64,000 nt of DNA from Pterobdella sp. o SKG-2022 (lineage: Eukaryota; Annelida; Clitellata; Hirudinida; Piscicolidae), in NCBI GenBank assembly GCA_964035795.1, contig OZ038322.1, forward strand, positions 14,927,447 to 14,991,446, in the 5' to 3' direction. The translations under genes were made by a program, and so were the position numbers. Shown here piece after piece: positions 25,571-36,739 of the stretch (position 1 is its first letter; each line of letters opens with the position of its first letter). The notes below the pieces were generated by a model, which saw only the letters and a list, made by a program, of their open reading frames with translations, had not been told where the DNA came from and did not search any database.

Positions 25571-25640
25571 TTCTTCATGGCTCAGTGGTAGAGTGTTGAG
25601 CTGGTAACTCACAGAAAGCAAGTTCGACTTCCACTCTAGA
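25571..25640 (+). repeat. tRNA-like sequence (SINE head or tRNA relic)
   Basis: The A-box atggctcagtggtagag and B-box agttcgacttcc are close to consensus, and an anticodon-arm-like ttgagctggtaactcac lies between them (anticodon GGT if read literally). The acceptor stem does not close, which argues against an active tRNA. Confidence 0.5.
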
Positions 25641-25699
25641 TTTAACACTAATGAGGTAAAAATATTATAATTACTCATATTACTCTAGTTGTTTCATAA

Positions 25700-27680
25700 T
25701 GACTTTTACTTTCAATGAATGAACATTAAATGCGTTCTTGACACCTCTTACGTACCTCCGATGCATGCTGGTGAGTTTTTATTTAATTACTTTTTGAGCA
25801 AATAATCAGATTGAATTACTTATGTTAACAAGAATGCAAAGTTTGCAAGCTGGTAAGTAATAAAAGTCATGTATGAATTTATCATAACTCACGTAGTTTC
25901 ACAGTAAGTGTTGCACAAACCATAGAAAAAAATGATAATTTTATGAAAATTATATCAGCGTGTTTCAAGACCACTTGTGGCAGAACTCTGATGCATGAGG
26001 TAGTGGGATGAGTATGAAGATGTTGACCAACTGTGTCACATGGTTTAATGAGGAAGAAGAAGAAGATGAAGGAAAAGAGTGAAAAAAAAGATTGCATGAT
26101 TATAGTTATGATATTAAAATAAAAAGATAGTATTATTAGTCACACCCTACAAAAAATATGATAAAAAAGAACAAATTGGTTATAAAAATCAGCAAAAGAT
26201 TCTATTTTTATTAAAATGAAATTATTACCAAAACTTTTGACCTGAAACTATTGTAATAAACTATTGTCAACGTTTTCGGATGAAATTTGCATGAAAATGA
26301 GATAAAATAATTATTTTTGTCATAATGAAGTCTAAACAAACAAGAAGAACAAACTATTTTGCACAAAGAAAAACTATAATCATTAAATAATTATTCTATT
26401 TTTTCAGTATTAGTATGTTTTAGGCGTCTATGAATCAATTATTTTAACGTTCATTATACTTGAATCTTTCAGACCATGACATTTAGAAGTTACAAAAAAA
26501 TATTAAAAAGTCGTGAACTAGAAGCAGTACTAAAGATTCATCCTTATTGTACTATTTTCATAAAAAATGAAAGTTTTGTAAAATTTCCTATAATCTTTAA
26601 TTGCCATTTCTGAATATCACATTTTAGCTTTGATGAAACTCAAAGACATAACACAAAACATCGTTTTTAGCTAACTAAACTTTTAACTGCATTTCAACAA
26701 CCTTCTAGTCTGGCTTATGCCACTATCATCCCTTTCAAGATTTGCAGTGACGTTGATTATCAGACTTGAAATATTTTTTTTTTGAAACAGTTGACCACTC
26801 CCTCAATCAAATATTTTAATGGTTTTTTGACTGTTGTTTTTCTATCCAAATAACCCCTCTCATTTTTCGTCTTATTCGTTTTATGCTCTCTACGGCCTTT
26901 CTCAAGGCTCTATAATTTTCATAATTGGCTTTAAAACAGTTCCATTTATAAAGTTCAAAATAAATTTCTTTATCTTTTGCATTTATTCTCTCAGTACAAA
27001 TTGAACCCCTTGATCCCTCCTTTTTGAAGACAACAAAGTTTTTCAATTCTAGTTGAAAGCTGTCGCAGTTGAAACAAAAACTTCCGATCGAATTTATTCA
27101 AAGCATTAAGAACAAAGGCACGATTAAGCGAGGATGTTACCCCGAGAAAGCTACAATACTAATACATAATAACGAATCGGAATTAACGTTATCAATGTTG
27201 TTTCAAGTTGAATATAACATCAAGAGTATAAAAACTTTTGATTGAATGATCAAAGGCTAAGATATAGAGATGTTTACAATAAAAAATTGAACCCCGAATG
27301 AGAACATGCTGGTCCATAAATGAATGTAAATGGCGGAACTAAGAGACTTATTGTTAGATATGAATTTTTTAAGCCTTTAATGGCATCAAATTCCACCGCT
27401 AAGACGCCTCTCCTCTTCTATGGCTGCAATTGAATCAACAACATTTTAAGATTATAAAATATTTTGAACATTTATATTTCTTATGATTAGAATGAAGACA
27501 TCAAACTAAAAATATATATATATAATCTGCGGTGAAAACTACTGAGAAAAACTGATGAACAATGAAGTAAAAAATGTGTTTGAAGCATTATAAATAAAAT
27601 GCATCAATGTAACAAACGAGGTTTATCTGAGACAATATTAAAAATATTTTAAAGCTACGAACTTTTCAACACACCAGCAT
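25700..27680. other. Intergenic sequence before the thymosin gene
   Basis: No splice-supported gene. A 76-codon minus-strand frame at 26816-27046 is rich in Lys, Arg and Glu (ALRKAVESIKRIRRKMRG) and more protein-like than its surroundings, but I find no homology, start context or partner exons. Confidence 0.4.
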
Positions 27681-27687
27681 AATATTT

Positions 27688-29641
27688 TTAGAAAATATAA
27701 TAATCACACACCAAGGACAAGATGAAAAATTGAACTAAAAAAATGAAAAGGCAACTTTTCTTATCAGGGAGGGGATTCTTGACAGTGGTCTCAGCCTTCT
27801 TGAGGTTGGTCTTGTCAAAGTGTTCAATATTATGAATGGTCTTCTCCTGATTAATCACTGCAAGGTGGTCAAGTGTGGAAGATTATTATTTGGGAGATGC
27901 CTACTGTACCAAAACCCCCAATTCAAGGCAACTAAGGATGGACTTACATACACAAAGGTAAATGTATGATGATTTGAAGGTTGTGTGAGCATAGGTTATA
28001 GATTTTATCTCAACTATGTGCGATCAAATAAAACATAAATTCTCATTGATTTGTAAGTGATTTAGTTTGATTGGCTTACTATTGATTTGATTATTTATTA
28101 GCTCTAGTTTAACTTAATAAATTAAAGTTAACAATAACTTAAAATAGCCCAACATTCATAACCACAATAAAGGGTTTATAATGTGAAAAACATAACAAAT
28201 GAGAAATAGATTGAATTAGAATAAATTATATTGAATAAAGTTCCAGTAGAGCCAACATAATAGATTTAAAAACTCCTGTATGTCTCACAACTATTTCTAA
28301 CCTGCCAATACCATCACCATTTGAAATAACCATCTGTTTAGCATTTTATTATATATTGAACAGTCAACATAACAAACATCCCCTAATTTAAGTCCACAAT
28401 ATGGAAAAAAACCTTAAAATGAATAACATAAAATGCAAATAACACTCATTATTGTTTTTCTATAAGAAATTGATTGAATAATACCCAACATTATGTGGAT
28501 AACCCCATTATTATAAAATAGTTATAAAAATGGTATTATATAGAAGATAAATGATGCAGGGTACTTTTAAAGTTTTTTAATATTTTTCGGCTTAATAAAA
28601 TATGCGCATGAAGAATTTCAGATTGACTATCATGGCATCCATTCATCTATATGCTCAAATTTGTTTTTCTTTTTCTTTCACCTCAAGTGGTTGTTAAATA
28701 AAGTCTATGAATCATGGTTCTGAATATGATTTCTTGAAACACTTTATTGTTTAGATGATAAAAACCCCATAAATAAGCAATGTTGTGTATGCTACTTTAT
28801 AAAGTACTTTAAACCAGTGTAATAATGCCCTCAAATAGCTATACATTGCTCAACCAAACCCCCAATTCAAAACTGTCTAATGACCAACTCAACTATTGAT
28901 AACAAAAATTTTGTAACCTTGAGAGTCAGGCAGATGGTCCTTCACCTCTGTGCAAGCATGCTTCAGATTTTTTTTGTCAAAGTGCTCGATGTTCTGAATT
29001 GTCTTCTCTTGGGTTATCACTGGGACATTTTTGAATAATTCTCAATGAAATTAGCTGTTAATTTCAAGTTGATTTTGTTGATGATATAGCAGTAGGTAAG
29101 AATCCTTTTACTTGAATTTGAATTTTTTAATTTAATAAAACAAGCACAAGAATTCATTAATAACAAAAACAAGCTTTATGTAATGAATCTTTACTTGATA
29201 ATGTGAGATTTGAAAAAAATGAGTTGTGATTTTGATTTTAATGACACCTTATGCCTTTCAGACTTATTTACTTTATCGATATATATTTTCATTCAAATTT
29301 TGGCATATAAAATTTCCGAAGCTAAAAAAAACTAGTGTTTGAATAATTGATAATAACTTAGAAACACCTTGAGCATCAGGCATGACAGTTTTAACATCAG
29401 TTTGAGTGTGTTTCAAATTATGATGGTCAAAACTTTCGATGTTTTGCAAGGTCTTTTCTTGGTTTATCACTGTTGAATTAAAAAAAAAAGTATGAAATAT
29501 TTACAATAATTTGAAAAAATTCAAAAATTAACCTTGGGGACTCGGAAGTACATTCTTTTCGTGAGTTTCGGCATGTTTGAGAGACAAAGGATCGAAACTT
29601 TCGACTTCCTTTTCCACTTTTTTGTGCAATGCATCAGTCAT
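27688..29641 (-). CDS. Multi-repeat beta-thymosin (actin-binding), four exons
   Basis: Beta-thymosin/WH2 repeats bind actin monomers; multi-repeat forms occur in invertebrates (ciboulot, tetrathymosin). Exons on the minus strand: 29641-29533, 29469-29368, 29019-28918 and 27857-27688. Each internal intron falls in phase 1 at the same place, after the Gln of PxxQ, so each exon encodes one repeat. Repeat cores are VESFDPLSLKHAET, IESFDHHNLKHTQT, IEHFDKKNLKHACT and IEHFDKTNLKKAET; repeats 2 to 4 open with VI(N/T)QEKT. As drawn the protein is 160 aa. The last 22 or so residues after LPDKKS are hydrophobic and unlike the normal E/K-rich thymosin tail, so a 3' exon may be missed or the tail may have been replaced. 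An acceptor-like tttag lies 4 nt before the ATG. Confidence 0.88.
29186..29205 (+). repeat. Dispersed ACTTGATAATG repeat, short copy
   Basis: ttacttgataatgtgag in a thymosin intron matches the 5' part of the repeat seen at about 18899, 53607 and 54022. It is too short to be sure of common origin. Confidence 0.3.
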
Positions 29642-29644
29642 TTT

Positions 29645-30629
29645 GCTAAATTAATCTTTTTTACCTTGAATATAGAAAGAATGAGTTAAAAAATAAAATT
29701 TTGATTTTTGACGGTGCCTATTTTTTAAACAGGTGCAAGATAAGATAAATGACTCATAGCAAAGTTGTAATACAATTTTTTTTACATAAATTAATTCTTT
29801 CAAATTATTGAATTATAAATAGTATTAAAAAAAAATAATTTGAAGATTGCCAAACAAGTTTATAATTATACATTAAAAAATTTTTCAAAAACTTTAAATA
29901 AAGTGATTGAAAAATTTAATTTAAAATAAAATTATAGTATAATTGTTTTTATTCAAAATATTTTGCCGAATATTATAAAAATTATCAACCTACTTAGCTA
30001 AAGTGCGTGTTAGATCAGCTGTTATTAATAAGATTCTCTCTACCAATAGAATATAAGAAAATTACAACAAAAAATTAATTTATTAATAGGAAAAATCATT
30101 CAATAAATAAATAAAAATGACAAAAATGGAGAAAATTACAAAGCTCGTGAACTAATGCCTCATCCATCTTAACAACACATAAAACAGCTATTTTTGGAAT
30201 TATATACAGTTCACTAACCAACGTCTATATCAGCTGCAGGTTTAATTAAATGATTAAAAACTATTAATTTATTTTTAAATTTTTTATTTTTAAACAATAA
30301 TTCTAGTTTTAAATATTAAAAAGCTCAATTCTAATATTAATCACATTGTTTAAGTTATTATTCAGCTATAAGCAAGAACCTATGACTGAATGCGAAATAA
30401 TTGTCTATCTTGAAATTTGATGTAATAAGATCAGCTAATTAAAAATGATAAATTTTTATTGATTAAGTATTTTAAAGTTAAAAAATTCAGTTTTTGAAAC
30501 GTTTAATGTCAACGACGGTGGATATTGCCGTCTGTCACGACTCTTAGATTAATCTATTTAAACCTATAAGTTATTATAAAAGCTTTTTATATTAAGATTC
30601 ATATCCAACAACAGATCAGAGGCTTTAAG
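29645..30629. other. Divergent intergenic region between thymosin and the kinase-like gene
   Basis: About 980 bp separates two genes transcribed away from each other, so both promoters should lie here. Several AT-rich inverted runs are visible, but I cannot assign a TATA box or transcription start with confidence. Confidence 0.5.
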
Positions 30630-33600
30630 ATGCACAATGGACACGCTGGTGGATACATGAACGCCGCTTTTCCATCACATGTTCTCCACAATTCAAATTC
30701 GAATATACCATACTATCTCTCAAACAATCATCTTCATCCTTCAAGTTATTTAGCTTCATGTGAAGATGGCTTCAGTGGCTCAGAAAAGAAACATTTGCAT
30801 GATTCAAATGAGTATTTAAACAGAAAAACTTCAAAAAATTCTCAAAGACCTGCAACTGCTAAATCAACTGAAGGTAAATTTGATTTGGAAACGAATACAG
30901 CCATGATTTATCCTTCACATAAAAGAGGAATCAGAAAAAAAACTTTGTCTCTAAACCCTGAAGAAAGGGAAGCTCTGGAAAGTCTAGTTGAGGATGTAAT
31001 TTTAGTAGGTATGAAAGATGCTGTATTAGACAGTGATGAAAGTTCAGATGAAAATGTTAATGATGATGAAGTTAAAGATACTTCAAACAATGTAATTAAT
31101 AATGTGCCAGAGATTGGGAAAGAAATTATTGAAATGGATAAAAAATCTATTGAAAAAACTGTAAAAGAAACCAAAAATGAAAAGCTTAAGCCAATTGATG
31201 AAAATTTTGCTACCACAAAATCACCAAATTATGTTCAAGACTTGAAAAAAATAAAAAGTTCCATGGTGAATAAAAATTTCATGAAAAATTTCAACAAAAA
31301 CAACAATGCAATTAACCAAAATCTTTTGAACCACAACAATATCTTCAAGCCATCTGTCAACAAGAACAATCATTACTTGAACAAATGCAATGGACAAACC
31401 CAAGATCTAAACAAAAAACATCTTAATGAAAAACTCCCTCCTTTAGGGAACATTCCCAGCCATGAAATTAACAATGAACAACTTTTGAATGACAGCAGTT
31501 TGAGCAAATCAAGACAAAACATCAACAATATGCTAAGTTTAAATATCTACCCGGCTCAATTGAAAGTTGCCATCAAGCACATGGAAAGTCTTCCTCCACG
31601 TTTTCTTAAGCGACTACAAACAGGATCAAACAAAATTGGAGGGTCTGAACCTACTCTTCAGAGCCTTTCTGAACTCAATCTCAATCAACACAGCCTTCAA
31701 TCCAGCCTTAGTTCTGTCTTTCCAAGCCATAACCAGTCAACATTCTCCGCTAAAACTTCTCCAGTGACCCAATCAATTCACCATGGTTCTTTTTCTGAAA
31801 ACAATTCTGTGTGTAATTCTGTAGAGAAGGACAAGAGCAAAAACAAGCAGACACAACTTGAAGAGACTAAAAAGATCATTCGAAACTTGCTTGGAGATCT
31901 TGATCAGTACACAGACGAGGCCATCAATCAGAACAATGAGGATGATCGCAAGTACCAGCACCTTTCCAATGCCAGTCTGACCCAGCAAGCTATGTTGCAC
32001 ACTCCATATGCACCTGCAGATCCTTCTTTTAGAATGAATTCTAATCGTTTTAACTCTGAGTCTCAGTTGAACTCACTCGACCTGCAACCTTCCCAACCTA
32101 TACGAGGCTCAGTTTCTCTCTTGAACAACCAAACAACAAGTCGCCAATTCAATTCATTGGATGTGGCTCAGGAACCATCAAGTATTTTTCATCTTAAGAA
32201 CACTCCCCTTAAACCAGATGCTCCTGTCTTTGTCTCAAATAACTTTCTTGCCAAATCTGAGGTTGGCAAGACTAGATTGTCTGACCCTGAAATCACATTT
32301 TTACCTGGTGTTTTAAATGCAAATGTTCCACAACACAACAAGATCACAAGCAACAAAGCTCCAGTTTCACAACCCACCATGCCACCCAACTACCCTTACA
32401 AGATGGTTCCCTCCCCCTTCTACACACCCATGCCTTCATGTAACCAACAACAACTTTACCCTAACTACATGCCTATGCTCAATTACAACCAACAATACCG
32501 CCCTTACAACATACCATACAACAACTACAACCAACAAACACAATCCTACCAACAGCCTCTCTTCTACAACACTGATTACCAACCCAACCAAATTCCATAC
32601 CAGCCTTGGATCCCATCATCCATTGATTCATATTCGCAGATTGATGAGAACAATTGGTATGGTGTCTCTGAGTACATGCCTCAGTGCCCCCCCATCTCGG
32701 AGAGAGGGCCGGGGTTGTGGGAAGAGTATGGGGTGGAGGAGGGAAGGATGAGGGTGTCAAATGTGATGAAGGAAGGCTCCCAAGTTGCTGTCTTCTTTCT
32801 TGGCTCCACCAACAAGTTCAGGTGATCATTATGGTGAGATGCGATAGTCATATGCAGGAAGATTTCTCATTACTCATCTGAGTCATGATTTGTAATGAAA
32901 AAATTGAAAAAAAGTAAATAATGATTCACTCATTTTAACTATTGATTTTCTTATAACTACAGTGAGTTTGAGGTGGGTCTGAGTGGAATGCTACTGATAA
33001 ACTTGAACCAAGGAGAAATACATGGCAACCTGCAGGAATGGAACACTCAACAAGGTGAGAAGGGCTTTCATTTGAGATTGCTCCATCAACAGTTTTGTTG
33101 CAATGAGTTGTGTGATGTTCTGTGTCTGTAATGAAGTTTACCATCATTAAAAATTTTTATATTATTTGTATAGTAGTTTATTAGAAACAAAGACTGATTT
33201 AAAAACTCAACAATGCTGTAAGCTTTTATTTTTTTTTGTAGAAGAGTGAGTAGATTGAATAATGCATGGTTACAAAGATTGGAAGCTGGAGCATAATATC
33301 TGCCACATCATGAAGCAGCCATATTTCAATAAATAACTCTAATAATCAAAACATTCGTAAAAATACAAACGTTTATAGCCTATAAAACTAATAGCTTTAT
33401 GAACACTTGCAAGTATTTTGACATCCTGAAGCTTTTTGGCACTAGTCAAGTGGTGTTATACATCTTAGGGTGGTTAGTGTATGCACCAATTGATAATGGG
33501 AATCTAAGAAATGCATGATGGTTTTAAAGATGAATATTTGTGTTTTATAGTGTATAGTTCTGATTGAAATTTCATTATATTCAAATATCCATAGCTTTTA

Positions 33601-34844
33601 AACTTTATTTATAACGTTTTGTCTTTGTTTACATGCTAGCTTGGCTGCTTTGTGAATTAGATAGAAAATGAACTAAGACATTAACTCACACCCCACTACC
33701 AATCCTACCATCATCACTACACTGGCATCATGTTTAACACAGTGGTTGAGGCGCTAGAGGCTAGAAGGAATGTCGTCATTGTTGACCAGTTCAACACTCA
33801 TCTCACTATCTTGCAAAACTATATCTATATGGTGCGATCTATCTATCTATAGCTTATCATGTTCCAACATTATTAATCATTTGAAATTAGCATCATTTTC
33901 TTGTTGTCCTTTACCAAACGTGTTTGTTTTTTTTTGTGCCAATTAATATTTAGACTTGACCTTATTTAATAATTTCAAAAATTTAGCAATACGAAAACGA
34001 ATAGATAATAACGAAACTGTTCATAAAAACCAACACAATACAATATGGAAACTGCAGTTTGATACCATAGACTATAATACAATTAAATTAGATACAATCT
34101 AATACACTGGAATGATACAATGGTTAGAATCGAAGTGGCGTTGACTCCACTGCTTTCAAGACCACCAAAATGTCTCAACTTTTATTTTGTTAAGAATTTT
34201 TTCACTTTGAAGATTGAAGGTTTTTTCATCATTTTATCGATGTTTATGTATTATTTACTCTGTTAATTAAATCAGTGGTTATAGAAACAGTGTTAGCATA
34301 ACTTTGTTTTGAAGTTTATTATTAATTCTTTATATTAAAATGCTGCCTATTTATATTAACAACATGTTCACGTGACCCGCAGGCAAAGATGAGCGGGTAT
34401 GAAGTGGTGATGATAAGAGATAACAGGGAAGAAAATGCTTATGGGTTGGTACCTTGTTGTCAAAAGTGTTTCGTTGTTCTTTTGAGCCATTTAAAAATTA
34501 AACTTGAATCAACTTATTGATTATATTTATTATAATTTTCGATAAATTTAGCCTAAACTTATCGAAAATTATAGCTACTTTTTGCTCAATAAATGTACTA
34601 ATTTTTTCCCATAAATTGACGTTGAAAACTGTTGATATTGCTTATAAGTACATTAGAAGGTCTCTAAAAAGTTATATTATAATTATATAGAATCATGCAT
34701 TGGCTCATATAAGCGAAAATAACCACACCTCACCCACTAACCACACACAACATCAACCTCATACAACCTCCACCACCCACACAACCCCACTAACCCCACC
34801 AGCACTGGTCTGATGTATGGAGGAGAAGGGACACCAGCACCTGA
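30630..34844 (+). CDS. Large disordered protein with C-terminal N4BP2/YLPM1-like P-loop kinase fold
   Basis: Exons 30630-32821, 32963-33054, 33743-33831, 34383-34448 and 34803-34844 are phase-continuous (826 aa). Residues 1-700 are mostly low complexity: an acidic patch near 130-150 (DSDESSDEN), a conserved-looking LSLNPEEREALESLVED, LPPRFLKRLQ, a PAM2-like LKPDAPVFVS near 527-536, and an N/Q/Y/P-rich stretch near 590-680. The C-terminal 110 residues resemble the polynucleotide-kinase-like domain of N4BP2, N4BP2L and YLPM1: LQEWNTQQVVEAL, then RRNVVIVDQFNT (family IIIDNTNT), then MAKMSGYEVVMI (family MALxxGYEV). The expected Walker A GLPGSGKS/T is replaced by FLGSTNKF, so catalytic ATP binding is doubtful. 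The last exon is short and rests on a good acceptor. An alternative 3' exon lies in intron 2. I do not recognise the N-terminal part. Confidence 0.72.
33247..33333 (+). other. Possible alternative terminal exon in the kinase-like gene
   Basis: After a T-run and two alternative AGs, the sequence continues exon 2 in phase as VSRLNNAWLQRLEAGA and stop (33247-33296). An AATAAA lies at 33328-33333. Using this exon would give a short isoform lacking the rest of the kinase-like fold. The more upstream AG, which would usually be preferred, gives only two residues before a stop. The main model skips this region. Confidence 0.3.
34529..34690. mobile_element. Degenerate relative of the 91-bp-arm fold-back element
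   Basis: tataattttcgataa (34530-34544) and its exact complement (34559-34573) form a 15-bp hairpin. Downstream are tcaataaatgta and tctctaaaaagttatatt in the same order as beside the 24612-24801 element. Confidence 0.7.
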
Positions 34845-35014
34845 TCACCTCATGTAGACGGGTCTCTTGGAGTTCCAAGCCAATTGAGGTGATGTGCTTT
34901 ATGTGTTGAAACCAATTTATGTCTGTGATTGAGGTTGAAATGTGTTTTTGGAATGTATTGAAACAAAGATATGTAAATGAGGTTAGTGTGTGATGTTGTT
35001 ATGTATATAAATCC

Positions 35015-35100
35015 ACCATCAGTCGTCTTTAATTGGGGTTCGGTAAAGCAATAGGTATGTTTTACAGAGTGCTACTCGTTGGCTACCACTGGCGTATTAT
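35015..35100 (+). repeat. SINE body fragment related to the 24966-25050 element
   Basis: tcagtc, aattggggttcg, atgttttacagagtgctactc and ttggc match the corresponding positions of the tRNA-derived element body around 24975-25045. No tRNA-like head is attached here. Confidence 0.55.
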
Positions 35101-35109
35101 AATTGTATA

Positions 35110-36700
35110 CAATATTGATGCTCTTATAAAGATGCATATCCAAAAGTTGTTTGCAGTGATGGCTGTGCTGTTTATCATGCCGTGTTAACCAGCTTAATGA
35201 TGCTACACATGTTACCAAATCTTCCTAATTATTTAACTATTCTATTTATTCATCTTGTATTCGGATTATTAGTATTTGTCTTGATTTCTTCAACCAATGA
35301 AGCTCAAATTTATTGAAATTATTTTTCTTGGTCTTGTTACAAAAATATTTAGCCTTTCAATAGCGTATAATCATTAATTATAATAATAGTATAAATTATA
35401 TTATTTTTATTATTATCACTATCAATATTGAATCAACTATCAACAGAGACAGAAGGAGTTTGTTGAAAATTGATTCAAAAACGTTTGGTTTGGCGTTGAG
35501 TGTGTGTGGTGTGGTTGGTTAGCATAAAATGCTTTATTATAAACAACACATAAATAATACATAGGTATAACATAACATCTTGAAGTTGAATATATATACT
35601 GATTGTATCCATAGTGCTTAATTGAAAATGAATCTTTAATACATTTAGGGATTGGAGGTGTTTGTCATATGAAATTACTGCAAATTTTGAATAAAAATAA
35701 TTGCGTATATTGAAAACTATATAGTTAATTAGTGGAATATATTCAATGGATGATATTTGATTAGTATTTTCAGTTTGTGCAATCATTTCCGCGTTTGGTT
35801 TTCCTTGAGACGACTTAGTTAATTGGGGGAATATTGATTAGAACTGCTTTATAAACTGCTTGTGGTGTCCGTTTGGTTGACTGCTTTTCACAATTTGTTT
35901 TTCTTCTTGCATCTAATGCTTAGAACTTTTTCATTTATAATTTTACTTGTTTACTTATCATTTACTGTTGGTTTTGTCATAAGTTGGTTTGGTGGGGTTA
36001 TCGTTTCGATAGAAAGTTGTTTGAATTTATTTTTGTTCAGTGATAGCAATTTTGATTGACTTTATAAATTTATTTTTATGGAAAAATCTGATATTATTTA
36101 TTATGAAAAAAGACAATGGCAATATCTTATATAAATTATTTCTAAATTTGTTCTATTTAAGCTAATGAATTTATAATTATAAATATTTTTTTTACTTTTT
36201 TCTATGCTTTTATGTGTCGATTTGAATACTCTTAGGATTAATAAATTCATATTTTCGCTTTATTTCATCTCCAAATACTTACATGCTAAAATTTTTCTCT
36301 CAAAGCAAGTAATTTATTTACAAATTGTCCTTGGTATTTCAAATTTATTATGCAAGTTTGTGTGAGTCCAAAAAAATAAAGCCTTCAAAAGTAGCAAAAT
36401 ATTTCTTTTTTTTTCGAAAATTTTCTAAATTAATATTTATATATAAATATTCTAAGAAATAAGATTATTATACGTGCCTTAGTTAATCCTTTGCAAAGTA
36501 TTGAATAATTAATCAAAAAGTCGTAATTCTCAAACGTACGATAAAAAATTGAAAATATTTATAAAAATTAAATTTTCGACTATTTCATAAACTAAGTTTT
36601 TCGATATAACGGGATATAGTCATTGGGTTTTAAAAAATTTGATGTAATGTTATTTTCTCTTTGCTTGACAGAGTGATAATATATTTAAAAGTTTGTTAAA
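35110..36700. other. AT-rich intergenic sequence upstream of THOC5
   Basis: Only chance frames are present on both strands (longest 103 codons at 35475-35786, minus, hydrophobic). No exon signals or RNA genes recognised. Confidence 0.5.
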
Positions 36701-36720
36701 ATTTGTCTTTTTTTCGCTAG
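36701..36720 (+). promoter_or_regulatory. THOC5: Strong splice-acceptor-like signal before the THOC5 ATG
   Basis: A T-rich tract ending in cgctag leaves a 19-nt leader before the ATG at 36740. It is either the 3' end of an intron in the 5' UTR or a trans-splice acceptor. Confidence 0.5.
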
Positions 36721-36739
36721 TATTTAACCATTATACCAA

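Noticed and set aside
26816..27046. Lys/Arg-rich minus-strand frame as a gene
   Set aside because: No start context, partner exon or recognisable domain; left as unresolved.
32317..32751. Plus-strand 144-codon Thr/His-rich frame
   Set aside because: It is an alternate frame of the N/Q/Y/P-rich part of the kinase-like gene.
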